A DNA stretch of 64,000 bases from Oasisia sp. SBJ-2009 (lineage: Eukaryota; Annelida; Polychaeta; Sabellida; Siboglinidae), in the NCBI GenBank assembly GCA_964017155.1, contig OZ024862.1, positions 39,848,675 to 39,912,674 of the forward strand. The letters run 5' to 3'. The notes beneath the pieces are model-generated. The model was not told where the DNA came from, did no database searches, and saw only the letters and a program-made list of their open reading frames with translations. Numbering within the stretch: the first letter of the stretch is position 1; every line of letters starts with the position of its first letter. Of the stretch, positions 1-11,582 are shown piece by piece. A program made the position numbers and the translations under genes.

Positions 1-624
1 TCACAGTTGCATATAGAACTCAACCACGAATTGCGTTTGCATGCATGTAATCAGGTCATATACTGTTTATAAATCCATAAGCTAGCTCCCCACATAAACT
101 ATTACGATTGTTTACGTCTGCTAGTAAACTCGATATGTTTTCTATGTTAATTATATCTAACTAGTCGCCTGTGCAACCGAATGCGTTGTGGGAATATCGC
201 CATTCGCACGTATCTTGAATCGATATACTGTCTTAGCGATATTTTTCAGACCTGGGTCAGCATATACCGAGAAATAACATTACAGATGCAACACATGCAC
301 AAGTACATCACATGAAGTGATAAAACAACATAAATGACGCCGTGGTACATAAACATTACGTCTAAGTTTTTAGATAAAATACAGCACACAGACAATTCAA
401 TTAACCACTAATAGGTCTATTTTGGAAATAGTGGTAATACTAATACAAACACGTCTTGATCATTAACGCCGTAAGAATGGGACGATTTATATAGTAAGAA
501 AACGTGTAACAGAGCACAAACGGACACATTGCAAGCGTGTGTGATCTACGAACTAGAACGCATCTAATTTCCAATTTCGTAGTTTTCATTGAATTAATTA
601 ATATTGCTTTGGATTGCAGAAAAA

Positions 625-705
625 ATATGTGCGTGTATGTGTGCGTACGCGCGCGTATGTTTGTCTGTATGTGTGTGCGTGTGTGTGTGTATGTATGTGT
701 GCACA
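625..705. repeat. GT/GC-rich microsatellite
   Basis: Imperfect (GT)n interrupted by GCGTAC-like steps. It creates spurious Cys/Val-rich and Thr/His-rich reading frames on both strands. Confidence 0.8.
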
Positions 706-825
706 AAACTGCATATACATGTGCGTACTAGTTCACAAATATCGAAGGTTTCTTTGTCCATCTCTAATCACCATGACGTTTGGTTAAGGGGGTGACAATA
801 ATCACGGATAAATGTTGGAAAATAA

Positions 826-851
826 TATATATATATTATATATATATTATA

Positions 852-916
<65 letters not shown>
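826..916. repeat. (TA)n microsatellite
   Basis: Nearly pure TA repeat with a few TT breaks at its left end, about 80 bp upstream of the first visible EF-hand exon. Confidence 0.95.
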
Positions 917-918
<2 letters not shown>

Positions 919-996
919 GTTGTCGACAATAGTCTGTAGAGTCTGCATCTTGACATAATACAGATGTCGTGAATCTACGTTTATTTTTCGTTTTAG

Positions 997-1140
997 AATA
1001 CCAGGACATTTTCAAACTGTTTGACACGGACGCCGACGGCTTTATATCAGTTCCGGACCTGCGCACTGCACTCAAGACCATTGGAATGTCGCCGTCTAAG
1101 AGGGAGATCTTCGACATGATTCGGCAGGGTGACGGCAGGA
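997..1140 (+). CDS. Calmodulin-like EF-hand protein, exon with EF-hand 1
   Basis: The exon follows a TTTTAG acceptor and ends before GTACGT. It opens in phase 1 (G|AA) and encodes EYQDIFKLFDTDADGFISV then PDLRTALKTIGMSP, which aligns with calmodulin EF-hand 1 and the following helix. The calcium loop D-T-D-A-D-G-F-I-S-V-P-D has good ligands at positions 1, 3 and 5, but Asp instead of the usual Glu at position 12. It ends in phase 1 and joins in frame to the exon at 1879. The start codon and N-terminal helix are in an unseen upstream exon. The family is a small calcium sensor that binds helical target peptides; cell role here is not determinable. Confidence 0.88.
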
Positions 1141-1878
1141 GTACGTTGCCTCTTTCTACGTCTGTTTGTACACAGTATACCACATGCAATTCTAGCTCAT
1201 TTTCTAGTTCGTTGGTCTAGGTATTTTAAGACGCAAAGACACAAGGAAACAAATCAATGCGAGATGTTAATACGATAATGTCTGTCAAAATCAAACTATG
1301 GTATACTAATTGCTTTGTTATTTGACATTTGAAGAAGACAATTTTAGCCATTCTTATTCTGGTGAAGTTTTGCTTAAGAAACCTTTTGTAAAGATAAATT
1401 CTATATGAAGTAAATATGGGTGGCCATAGAAATCTAACAACAACTTACGTGGTCTTTATAGCAGCCTATTAATTTGTCCAATATAATAACTTCTTTTATT
1501 TCTCTTACTACACAGTTAGTCATAAACAGTGTCTTGCTTGATATAAATAAGATGGACCAGAAACAACTGTGAAGGCATATGAGTAGACGGGACAAACGAA
1601 TAAAAGCAAATTCGATTCTGATTTATATTCGCTCGAGAATCACATAAACATACCTTAAAACTAACGGCCGTAGACACTAAACTCTGTCAAAATATCCCAA
1701 TTGGTATAGACCTGATCTATTCGCATGGCTATAGGCTGACAAAGTGGCAATCCATGGTACTGTGATACGAAATTAAACAACAACTCTGGCAAAACTATAT
1801 ATTCCAGTGGTATCACAACTTTCAAAAAGGTCAAACTTTGGAGGACGAATAAGACGCATGGGGTGATGTTGTCGGCAG

Positions 1879-2054
1879 AGATCGGCTGTATCGACTTCCC
1901 CGGATTCATGGCACTGCTGAAGGGAAAGATCCTTGTCGACATGGACTCGGAACTAGCGGAACTATTCACCGTCTTTGACATCAACACAGACGGCGTGATC
2001 TGCCCAGACGACCTCACCAACGTCTACGCCATGGCCGGCGAAGGCATGGACAGG
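1879..2054 (+). CDS. Calmodulin-like protein, exon with EF-hands 2 and 3
   Basis: The acceptor is GTCGGCAG and the donor GTACGG. The joined frame reads GDGRKIGCIDFPGF, then a linker (MALLKGKILVDMDSELAE) and LFTVFDINTDGVICPDDL. EF-hand 2 is degenerate: loop positions 3, 5 and 12 (Arg, Ile, Gly) lack calcium ligands. EF-hand 3 keeps D-N-D-G but again has Asp at position 12. The phases (1 in, 0 out) fit both neighbours. A protein with one dead and two weakened sites resembles divergent invertebrate calmodulin-like proteins or troponin C rather than true calmodulin. Confidence 0.88.
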
Positions 2055-3249
2055 GTACGGCGTCAATTCTTCTTCCGCTTCCATAAAGTGATCAGACATG
2101 TTTTACATCTCTTCACTACCCAGTAGGCCTAGACCCAAAGTACGGATCTACGACAATATGGCGAAGGCAATAACTACAATGAAAAATAGTGTTTACTGTT
2201 GACAATTACATTTTACTAATACATAAATATGTATATCTACAAACGTCCGTGTGTGCGCCTTAGACGCTCCTACTGTTGTGTAACTTCGAGATTATCGACT
2301 CAGTTTTCTGCATAGGGCCTAATGTACAATGGGTTACATTGCACAAAGTCGACCCATGACCTAAATCCAGCATAACTTTTCCAAACACAAACATTTTGGT
2401 TCTAGAAGCACTACGTTCCAACAGTTAACTAATAACAAGTAGGCCTAAACTGATGACGCAATGCGATTTATTTTGCGTTCGTAAATGTACCACTTTCATA
2501 TCCTCTAGTGCCCACGTTTTGCATCCCCCATATTTAATCAATTTCTCACGACTTTTGTTGTCCAAAAACTGCTCGCAGCAATTGGGGCCTACATGCAGGC
2601 GTACGTGGTGTCACGTCTACTTTGGATGTCGATTTGCTGCTCGTGATGTGTCGCAATGTCTCCGGGAACGTCAACTTGCTTCCACCAGCTGTTCCCCTCT
2701 GTGGCGACCTGTTGCTGGCATTTGTGTTCACCTCCAATTCTCGTTTGTAGTAGCTGAGTGTAATGATGCAGGGCTATTCGCGTATGTGTCTTTTCTAGGG
2801 GTTTGTTCGCACACCTTAGGAATAGGCGACACGGTCGTGATGGGGTCACCTGTGGTCTTCTGGCTTCTTTGTGGAGATCCCGTACCGATGCCATCGACAT
2901 TTGTTGCTAAGTCCATATATAAAATCACTGGGTAAACTTTCGCTTGTATCGTCGCCCTGGGTGAGATCATAATATGTACAGTACATACATCTACATGTCT
3001 AGTTGTCCATGTACCATTCTTGACTTGGCTTACAAAACTGTGTGATCATCACAGCGAATAACACTCCCAGCCTGTCTTATGCCGTCACGGTCTTTTGTGA
3101 CGATCAGATTCCACCATCTACAGCGGTGTGGTGTTGCAATGCCGGCAAATCACGCAAAAGCTCCCCCCGTGTCCGTCTATATTATGATCTTGTGAACAAC
3201 GCCTTATTGCTTAATTTTGTTGTAATTCTTGTCTTGATTACGTTTGCAG
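2055..3249. other. Intron of the calmodulin-like gene
   Basis: It holds a 160-codon open frame (2453-2935, +) and opposite-strand frames, none with a recognised domain or splice context. Nothing else is supported. Confidence 0.6.
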
Positions 3250-3313
3250 AAGGCGATAGATGAAATGATCAAAGAAGCCGACACGAACAACGACGGTGTT
3301 ATAGATTACGAAG
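3250..3313 (+). CDS. Calmodulin-like protein, exon with EF-hand 4 loop
   Basis: Acceptor TTTGCAG and donor GTAAGTG are both strong. The exon reads KAIDEMIKEADTNNDGVIDY then E, matching calmodulin's fourth EF-hand. The loop D-T-N-N-D-G-V-I-D-Y-E-E is completed by the next exon and is the only one with canonical Glu at position 12. Phase 0 in, phase 1 out. Confidence 0.9.
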
Positions 3314-3690
3314 GTAAGTGTTGCTCTCTTTCCTGCTTTGAGTTGTTTATACAGCCTATAAGTTCTACTTTGATTAGACTCGCTGCTAATTAATTTTGTA
3401 TTTCTGTTTATTTTTTAAATTAAATGTTAAATACTTTGAATACAGTATTGTCTTATTTCACAGGCAGATATAAGGGGCTAGAGTGCTGCCACTTCATAGA
3501 GCCTTGGTAATTGAGGCTATGCTTTGATAAGCCCGGTGATCTTTTGCAAATCTGAAAATGAAACACGAGAAGCAAAATATTGAAATAAAGACGCAGCCTT
3601 AATAGTTCATTTTCAGTTTGCTATTTTATATCACTAAAAGGCTAAGTTTGTTTGTCACAGATAAAAGTAATTAGTGTTGTTTTCTTGCAG

Positions 3691-3743
3691 AATTTAAAGA
3701 ATTCCTCACGAAAAACGACATCAGTAAATTCCTGAAGTTCTGA
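3691..3743 (+). CDS. Calmodulin-like protein, last exon
   Basis: The acceptor is TTTCTTGCAG. Phase 1 gives E-FKEFLTKNDISKFLKF and a TGA stop at 3741-3743. Calmodulin ends with EEFVQMMTAK; this tail is about eight residues longer and basic/hydrophobic. The four visible exons give 145 codons plus stop and lack only a short N-terminus, so total size is close to calmodulin. Confidence 0.88.
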
Positions 3744-4377
3744 ATATGACGTCGGAAACGGTGAACATGGCGATCTTGTGGCTCCATCTGGCGAATTGAA
3801 GTATAATCATGAATACCCGGGTACACGTTTTTCAAAGAAAGCATTAGACAGTCATATTTGACTTTAAAATGTGTATCATAAAATTCATTTAGCAAATGTG
3901 TTCGTAGATTTAAGTTGTATATGAAATTTTATGACGTAATTTCCGGTTAGTTTGTTTTATAAACACTACCATCATTCGTGTAAGTCTACTAAACACTGGA
4001 GAGCTCTACCTCTAGTCTTGCCTATATCCTATAGCCTATAGGGGGAAACATTGCCATAGCCTAGCCTAGGCATATAGGTCTCCAGAGACGGGATACATTT
4101 CCGTATTTTGACACTATGTGCCTCAGTTTACTTGACTTGGGGTAAATTTACTTTTCTCATGTTAACTTAAGTTAGTATGGAAAAATCTACATTACCTCTC
4201 GCACTAGTCATGTTTAACAATAGGCTCTAGCTCAACTGGATCAAATCTGAATGTCACACAACACTTAACACTTGGCAAACGTATTTTAGGATTTAGATTT
4301 CTTCAGAATGGCTTATTATATTATGCAGATAACTATCTAGTCGAGATCTGACAATTAAGCAGCTATTCGTGTAAACC

Positions 4378-4383
4378 AATAAA
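4378..4383 (+). terminator. Candidate poly(A) signal of calmodulin-like gene
   Basis: AATAAA 635 bp after the stop codon, with no earlier match after the stop noticed. The opposite gene's candidate signal lies at 4612-4617. Position-based guess; no cDNA evidence. Confidence 0.4.
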
Positions 4384-4611
4384 TGTTATAATAATGTATG
4401 TGTTCCATCTACTCATTTCTGTAAGAGTCAAATTTTAATCAAACATGACAATGCCATTTTATTCCTGTTGCATGTTCCATCGAATTATTGCATGAAATCC
4501 CTTGTTATACTTATTAAAACTTAAATAATTAATTCGCTACACCGTAGACAATGTTGCATGTTACGAGAAATTACTGTCACTATAAAAACGAGACATTTCA
4601 ATGACAAACTT

Positions 4612-4617
4612 TTTATT
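4612..4617 (-). terminator. Candidate poly(A) signal of UBE2V-like gene
   Basis: The reverse complement is AATAAA, about 1.77 kb downstream of the UBE2V stop. If real, the 3' UTR spans 4.6-6.39 kb and the two genes are convergent with a very short gap. Other reverse AATAAA matches exist (for example near 5904). Confidence 0.35.
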
Positions 4618-6389
4618 AACACATTTGGTTCCAACTAGGTACAAGAAGTTCAATTTTGCTAAATGACTTGTGAGAAAATGTGCAAAAAGGGTTGTACCAC
4701 GAGGTGTCATATGCAAGTCCTTCCACTTTGAAATACCTCATGCTGTGACCCACGTATTCCTGTAAACTACAGGAATGGGTCTTTTTATGAAGCCAAGATG
4801 ACCAGTAGTTGCGCTAATGGTCAGTTTATTATTGCTAACTACAGCAAGGGTGCCTTAGATTATTTGAGCAGACCAACAGAACCACAGCCCTCTTACAACA
4901 TGCCAATGACATCACGCAGGGTGTTTTCTGAAGCATGAAGCCACTTGGCTCTCAAATCACCAATCTGCTATCACAAAACCTTAGTGCATGCACCCCATGC
5001 AAGCCTTGAACAACAGTACAAAAGAAACTTACACTAACCGCAGTAAGCGTGACATCAAGTATACAGGGAAATGGTGAACAGGCACACGTAATGAACCAAT
5101 CCAACAACTGACGTCTCCGTACTAGAATCACAGATGAACTAAACGTAATACTCCAATTGGCATCCCTGCAGTTTGTTGGAAATAAAATGTGTACATCAAC
5201 AATTTTGTGACAACTGAGGTTGGCTGCTTCAAGCTCTTGTGCACAGCAGATAAACTAAAGCAGGTAGAATATATCTATTATAGCTGTACCTCAGACGTCT
5301 TGTGCAGATGATATCTGCCAAGACAGGCTGTACTTTACAACTGTGTGGAATTATACAAGTGCATTACTTCAGTAACAAATTCTTGTATTTATATACGCGC
5401 ATACCCATGGTGCATGTAATAAAAATGCATCTTGTGTCAACATTGTTACACACAGCAAGGAAAAACACACTTGGGCCGCTGCAATGATCAACCTTATCAC
5501 TGTGCAGGTAAACACGTTTAATCATTAAGCTGTCCCTATATTTAGTATATTACATATATTGGTCGCGTACACTGGGCTGGTTTTATTAGTGTGACTGCAA
5601 TAGTTCAACCGAAGAGCAAATCAAGAAAACCAGCTAACCAAGACCAGGCTTCCAGCTGAACAAAACGTATACACTGTATAATCACAGGTGATGTAAGCAT
5701 CAATAATCTGCATAATTTACATAGCAGCACCTCTACACCTCTACGTACACGTAATAAATGTTCGCTTTCTAGCAGATGCAATACAAAATCGGCAACTGTT
5801 GGGTGTTTGTGAAAATGCTAATGCCAAACAGCAGGGGCCGAACTGTTCTCTTTGCATATATAGATACATCTTGTCATTCAAGCTCAACCCAAATAACCAT
5901 ATTTTATTTAAATAGTAACAAGGATTAGCAACTTTACGTTAGGTGTGATTTGCGGCTTTACACATCTGCTTCGCCAGGATTCGGACAGACAATAAATGAC
6001 GCCCTATTGTCTCCTTTAGTAAATACAGTTTCTGATATAGCAAGTAGTTTCTACACCATTACACTGTGGACTTTGTCGGGCGAGGCAGATGTATGTAACC
6101 AGTGGTGCTGTTCGTACAGTAACAACCAAGTAATAGTCAACCGGGTAATTGTCTAATAACATTCACATGTGTCTGTTACATTGTGGGAACCGAAGATATT
6201 CATATCGCCCGCGTCTATCCGCGGGTGTTCATGCACGTGTGATGTCACAAAGGGTGATGCATATCGTTGACGCACACATCACCCTTCACCATCACTACCC
6301 CGTTGCTGCTGCTGCCACCGCCAGTAGGTGTCACTGCTGGTTGTGAGGGGCGACGACAACGTGTCATTACTAGTGGGTGTTGACGGCAC

Positions 6390-6530
6390 TCAGTAGACAC
6401 TATTCTCGGGGGGCTGAGACAACTTGTGATTCTCCTTATTTGCCATCAGTCGGCGCAGTTCCTTTAGCAGTGTTTCTAGTTTGTAGCTGCGCTGCCATCG
6501 CGACAGGATGTGGATTTCTTTTGAGTTCAC
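6390..6530 (-). CDS. UBE2V: UBE2V-like ubiquitin E2 variant, last exon
   Basis: Read on the minus strand after acceptor TCATGCAG, the exon gives VNSKEIHILSRWQRSYKLET, then LLKELRRLMANKENHKLSQP and a short tail to TGA. It aligns with the C-terminus of UBE2V1/UBE2V2 (Mms2), including the WQxSY and LRRLMxxKENxKLxQPPE patterns. UEV proteins are catalytically inactive E2 folds (no active-site Cys) that pair with UBC13/UBE2N to build Lys63-linked ubiquitin chains in DNA-damage tolerance and signalling. No Cys is present at the E2 active-site region. Phase 0 in. Confidence 0.95.
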   Translation of the reverse strand: MNSKEIHILSRWQRSYKLETLLKELRRLMANKENHKLSQPPENSVY

Positions 6531-6613
6531 CTGCATGACAGACATGATATGACATACAGTCAGACGGCCATATATTGGCTGTTTCATCCAAACAACAAAC
6601 GCATTTTTCTCAT

Positions 6614-6643
6614 CAATCAATCGATCGATCGATCGATCGACCG
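6614..6643. repeat. (ATCG)n microsatellite
   Basis: Short ATCA/ATCG tetranucleotide run inside the UBE2V intron. Confidence 0.8.
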
Positions 6644-6667
6644 ACGTGTACAGAAAGCAGCCTTAAC

Positions 6668-6956
6668 CATGGCTTTATGCAGGATCAAATATTTGCCTGT
6701 CACACGTTTTGGTGGACACATGGATGTTAACTGTTAAACCAGTTTACAAAATTTAAATGTGTTTTTTAACCTGAAATTTACTACAAACACACATGTGACA
6801 CCATTTACACTCATTTCTAAGGCATAACTGACAATATCTATAATTTTTGAAGACCTTGTTATTGCTTTTTCATTTTTTACCTGTTCACCCATATTTCTAC
6901 CCGCCCAAAACAGGTTTCGTTCGACGGGTGGATGGGTCTCTGCATAAAGCTATGGT
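6668..6956. mobile_element. MITE-like repeat, copy 1 (CAGGGCTTTATGCAG family)
   Basis: About 289 bp. It begins near GGCTTTATGCAGG and ends CTGCATAAAGC, which are inverted ends. A CTTAAC direct repeat flanks it (6662-6667 and 6957-6962). Related copies are at 48748-49014 and 56247-56515 with shared internal blocks such as ACACATGTGACACCATTTAC. It lies in a UBE2V intron. Confidence 0.75.
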
Positions 6957-7208
6957 CTTAACTGCTCAATAAATGTCACAACCAAAAACTCAGCAAAGGC
7001 ATTTACTCTACGTTCATAAAAACAAGCCTTACCTACTATTTCTCAAACATGAAAATTAAAAGGACGTCCATTTCACCTTTATCCACGTGTGGGCAAAAGT
7101 CTATATGTAATCTATAAATAACTTTTTTAAACATTTTAGAAAATCTTTGAAGAGTTACAATTGCACATTAAACAGTATATCAAACATGCTTGTGAAAGCT
7201 ATACTTAC

Positions 7209-7331
7209 ATATCCATTTGAATCAACACCTTTCATATTAATCCGAGTTAGAAATCGAACATTTGGTGGCTTCTCTGGGTATTCTGAACCACATTCTATTC
7301 GCAGCTGGTATATACGGTTCTCATAGACAGT
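7209..7331 (-). CDS. UBE2V: UBE2V-like ubiquitin E2 variant, middle exon
   Basis: It is bounded by acceptor TTTTTTCAG and donor GTAAGTATAG on the minus strand. It encodes [20 protein letters not shown] then [21 protein letters not shown], the UEV core: YENRIY strand, YPE-PP loop and a INMKG loop where active E2s carry the HPN/catalytic Cys block. 41 codons, phase 0 at both ends, joins the flanking exons without a frame break. Confidence 0.95.
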
Positions 7332-8503
7332 CTGAAAAAAATTCAACATAAACATGACATCAAAGTTAAGGAATACTAAATTTGAAAATTTTATTTGAAC
7401 ATTTTAATATATTTAAAACGACAAGTGACTTTTCAGTAAGTTTTCACATATAAACATTTTACCTGAAAATAATTACTTGGCATGCAAAATTGTGCATGAA
7501 ATTTCACAAAACATTTTTCAGAAACATAGTTGCAATCTGGTAGTATCAATAAGCAATACACAATTTAATTGTAACATGATACTCTCACAACATTCAACAC
7601 TTTGGATTTGGCTAGATCATCTCATAAATATATTGGTATAAAAAATTCCAATGGATTATTATATGCAGACTTATTCTAAACAAGCACACCACTGCTAGTC
7701 AACTACCCGGGGTACAAACACATGTGATACACAAACAAAGCTACCTCCATCTCAACTAGTCATGTCTGGAACTGAATATCAGTTGTCACAGTTATAAAAC
7801 ACTCTCTGAGACAGATATGTGGCCAATGTTTGTTAAAACCATTGGCTAGATAGTAAAAAAAAAAACTACTGGACTAAAGAGAACAGACAAGTGAAGATGA
7901 GATGAAGGAGGAGGTTGGTGTAAAGTTTCAAGAAACTGACGAGGAATTGATTAACTCTTTAGAACGACAATTGTTTGGCCTGTTTACTTCTCCAACCACC
8001 TGACTTTAGTAGCACATCAAAGTGGTGTCTTCTGGGTAATTTGAGCTAATTTCTTAAATATTTGTTAATGGATTATTTTGCGTATCTCCTATACACAGCT
8101 ACATGCACTAGGTGTTTATTTTTGGATGGCTTTACACTGCAAGTTTTTGAATGAGGACCGTTTGGAAATATCAACTGACTATGCATACATTGACATGCAT
8201 AGCATTCTATACAAACAAATGCATGCACAATATTTAATCTTTAGCTTGTTCAATTTAAAGCTGATTAGTTTATTTAGAACTGTGTACACACATCAATTAT
8301 CTTAAAAATAAAATAAACGCAGTAGAAAAAGAAAGTTCAAAAAGAACACAAAGTACAAAATTTATATGTATAGAACACACCCATATTTTGGTGATTCATC
8401 ACATGAGATAATTGGAGAAGAGTACTGGACCACAAGGAGAACAAAGTGGGTAAGTTTACAGTTACACAGTAAGTCTGTGATGTTTACAATTACAATGACA
8501 TAC

Positions 8504-8646
8504 CCTAGGTGGTCCCACAATCATCCCGTTCCACAGCTTCATTTCCATGTCGTCTTCATCGTTGAGACCCCAGCTGGTCATGCCATCACCACGACCTTTC
8601 TGACCTTCTTCTAATTCGTCAAGAAGTCGGAAGCTCCGGGGCATTA
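8504..8646 (-). CDS. UBE2V: UBE2V-like ubiquitin E2 variant, exon 2
   Basis: Acceptor TTGTCATAG and donor GTATGTC on the minus strand. The frame gives [20 protein letters not shown], then [20 protein letters not shown] and GMIVGPPR, a close match to the UEV N-terminal helix ([16 protein letters not shown]) and GMIIGPPR strand. It opens in phase 1, so a first exon ending in G must lie upstream on the minus strand; I could not find it. The visible part is 134 codons against about 145 for human UBE2V2, so only about ten residues are missing. Confidence 0.95.
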
Positions 8647-9600
8647 CTATGACAACAATGGTAGAAACAATTTTATACATCGGCAATCTATGATTACACT
8701 GGCAATAAGGTAAATCAATGCAGAACTTACTGTAAGATTTATTTATCGATGGTGACTACGTTGCAATTATAGCATGTTTATTTAAACAATTGTAAACACC
8801 TATTAACATAATTCTGCTCAAAACAATTGTTTTATTGAGTAGTAGTATGTTTATTTTGGACAAATAGTCCATATGAATACATAAAATGCAATTTAAAAAG
8901 TATACTACTTAAAAAAACGCAATTATGGAGTACAAGTAAAAGAATAAATAAGTGGGTAATAAAATAAATAAATAGGCCATGAAATAAAATTGAATAAGTG
9001 ATTAAAATAATTATAAAAAAAGGTTAAAAATACAATACATTATATGTTAAATAGGGATCTCCAGTGTGTGTACAACGAGCTTCTAAAATGTATATCAATA
9101 TGAAAGTAATGGACAAGTATAGGGTTTTCAGCCTGAAGAAGACGACATAAAAGGCTAAATATATATTGTAATTGAAAATATATATTTATTATGAGTAATT
9201 GCCCCAAGATAAAACAGGACACATAGGCTATATACAAAAACAAAATCAACAATATGAGGGGGAAACAAAGCCAATTCCTTTTTATTATAATTATAAACAA
9301 ATTGGTGCACAACAGTCACAATATAAACACAGTGAAATAATTCAATAATTGTGCTATAAGCGTGATAACAAGTTCAATGAGACTTCATAACAGTAGTATT
9401 CCACAATTTGGGGGCCAACTTATGCCAGTGCATTGTCAAAAGTATAAAAATTATATTGTCTATAACAGTATGATTGTGTGAGATGATGTTTTGTCACCAT
9501 GTCGTTAATATTTGGCATAGAAAACACTATTAGTTTGTGCACTATAAAAATGATTATGTGCCAAATCAACCAATGCTATTTAGTAAATACAATTTAAGCT
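8647..9600. other. Upstream part / first intron of UBE2V-like gene
   Basis: AT-rich, no coding exon recognised. The missing first exon of the UBE2V-like gene should lie here or further right beyond the LINE. Confidence 0.4.
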
Positions 9601-10440
9601 TTATTTATGGTATGGTCTACTACCATCTGTCGCGAATTGCAAAAATACGAGACTCGGTTAGCACCAGTGACCACTGTATGTAAGAGTCTCATACACGGAC
9701 TGGTGACATCGCGTATCGACTATGGCAATGCGATACTATTCGGCATCAGCGATCGTCACCTGCACCGTCTGGAAATGGTCCAGCGGTCTGTAGCTCGAAT
9801 TGTTATGCAAATCCGGCGGGATGACCGGCAGTCCATGATGACAATACTGCGGCAATTACACTGGCTGCCTGTCAGAAAGCGTATCGAATACAAGCTACTA
9901 GTATTCGTGCACAGGGCTTTATACGATGGCATGCCAGAGTATCTCGCGGCACTGCTACTCCAGCACGCGCCTCGCCGATCGCTGCGCTCTGCAGGCGGAT
10001 TACTCCTCAAAGTGCCAAAAGTGAACTTAGAGCGTTCCAGCCGAGGTGTATTTGCCTTTGCAGGACCCACTCTGTGGAACAAACTCCCTAGGAATATGCG
10101 CGATAATGGCAATCTAGTACAATTTAAGAAACACTTAAAAACATTTTTATTTTCCACATAACTCATTTTACACAACGAACATTATATTTGAGCTTAACTA
10201 TATTTATTTACCTATTTACATGTATGTACACATCCGTGAACATTATATTTGAGCTTAACTATATTTATTTACCTATTTACATGTATGTACACACCTGTGA
10301 AAATTATATTTTAGCTTAACTATATTTATTAATTTATTTACCTATTTACATGTATGTACACACTACACACCCGTGAACGGGACATACGTCCCGGATTTGA
10401 TGGTGTCTAAATAAAGTTTTATTATTATTAAAGTTATATC
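9601..10440 (+). mobile_element. 5'-truncated CR1/L2-like LINE, RT C-terminus and 3' UTR
   Basis: An open frame (9607-10161, 184 codons) encodes the region after the reverse transcriptase core: SLIHGLVTSRIDYGNAILFG, RLEMVQRSVARIV, LHWLPVRKRIEYKLL, and a LWNKLP...FKKHLKTFLF end. This order is typical of CR1/L2-type and related non-LTR ORF2 C-termini. The catalytic FADD/YADD box is absent because of 5' truncation. The 3' UTR has a 61-bp tandem repeat, a CGGGAC/GTCCCG stem-loop (10378-10393) and an (ATT)n tail. The frame is intact, so insertion is fairly recent. Confidence 0.88.
10177..10380 (+). repeat. 61-bp tandem repeat in LINE 3' UTR
   Basis: About three units starting GAACATTATATTTGAGCTTA at 10177 and 10238, with a diverged third unit from 10299 carrying a small insertion. 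Confidence 0.9.
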
Positions 10441-11582
10441 ATAATCATCATCATGTAATTGAAAAATTAGTTGATTATGATTACTGTTAATATGCGTGTG
10501 ATAAATACTTAATAAACCAAAATTATGGCATTTCTGATTACCTGCTGTGTTTACAGCTTTATGGTTGTTGTCAGACATAAAATAATACACTTGCGGCATA
10601 GTTGATATTTTGAAGGAATCTGTTTTTGGCTTCACACTTTTAGCAGCATCAAGGGTGGGTAGGATATTTGTGAAGAAATTATTGCTATTCATGAATTCTG
10701 CAAATATTGTTAGACTAGTTAGTAAGTTTAAGTTATAATTCAAGTATGAGTCAGAGTCTATGGCAAGCTTTGATTTCAGTAAGTAAGGCCCCCAGATAGG
10801 CCAAGGTACCAAGCCCAAAGCACTATTTTATGTCTTAGATAGTACTAACCAACATGTGTAGAATTCGAACCCACCTTCGATTTTGCGGTTATGGTGTTCA
10901 AGTTATTTGCCTACATTGGATACTTCACCCTAACCATTCAGTATTCCCAAGTATATTTTGTGTTTTCAGTGGTATAATATAACTCATCTGTTAGTGTGAC
11001 AACATAGCACACAGGATAAAGTATATTCATGAGCAATGGAACAATGTTGGAATGGGTTATGTTCAATACGTGGAACAGCTATAACAACGCTGTCAACTTA
11101 GCGCTATTTACTTTCTGGTGCTCATACCGTTCCATTGTCATTCCGTCGGTCATAAATATACCTTATTCTAAATATTATGAAGTTATACTGACAGATGAGT
11201 TATACCACTATTAAACGATGGTATAAATTTCCCTCGAAGCACAGATCTGTGTTTTAAGTTCGTTCCAACCTGTTCCGCAACTTGTTCCGGCAGTTACAGA
11301 GCCCCATGTGTTACTGCACTGTCACTGTGTACTTGGAATGAGTGATAAGCATGCCAACCACACCACCCTTTCAAACTCAAAAGTATGTAAAGATGTGCTA
11401 TTTATAAACATAAATATGTGGGATGATGTTGAATGATTAAATTAACGAAATGAAGTATCGAGTGATGACAAAGATAGTTATAACGGCAAAATTGAGGTCT
11501 TCTTCCTTCTTGCTGACCATTAGTGTCATTGGTTTTAGAGTTGTCCTTCTCTAGAATTAGTGAGCGCACTACAGGTTACATA
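10441..11582. other. Intergenic, no gene seen
   Basis: AT-rich. Near 10780-11230 a loose inverted similarity exists (AACTCATCTGTTAGTGTGAC against ACTGACAGATGAGTTATACC), suggesting an old palindromic element. No coding signal. Confidence 0.4.

Larger units (their letters stand above)
1..996. other. Upstream flank / intron of calmodulin-like gene
   Basis: No coding exon is supported here. The stretch holds a GT-rich run near 625-705 and a long TA tract at 826-916. The first exon of the calmodulin-like gene, which must end with a lone G to fit the exon at 997, was not found and may lie left of the window. Confidence 0.5.
3744..6389. other. Convergent 3' UTR / intergenic stretch
   Basis: No gene between the two convergent stop codons. 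It holds the two candidate poly(A) signals and a small perfect hairpin at 4747-4781 (outer GACCC/GGGTC, inner ATTCCTGTA/TACAGGAAT). Much of it is probably 3' UTR of the minus-strand gene. Confidence 0.5.

Noticed and set aside
2453..2935. 160-codon open frame in the calmodulin-like intron
   Set aside because: No recognised domain, Cys/Ser/Val-rich odd composition, open frames on the opposite strand too; likely chance.
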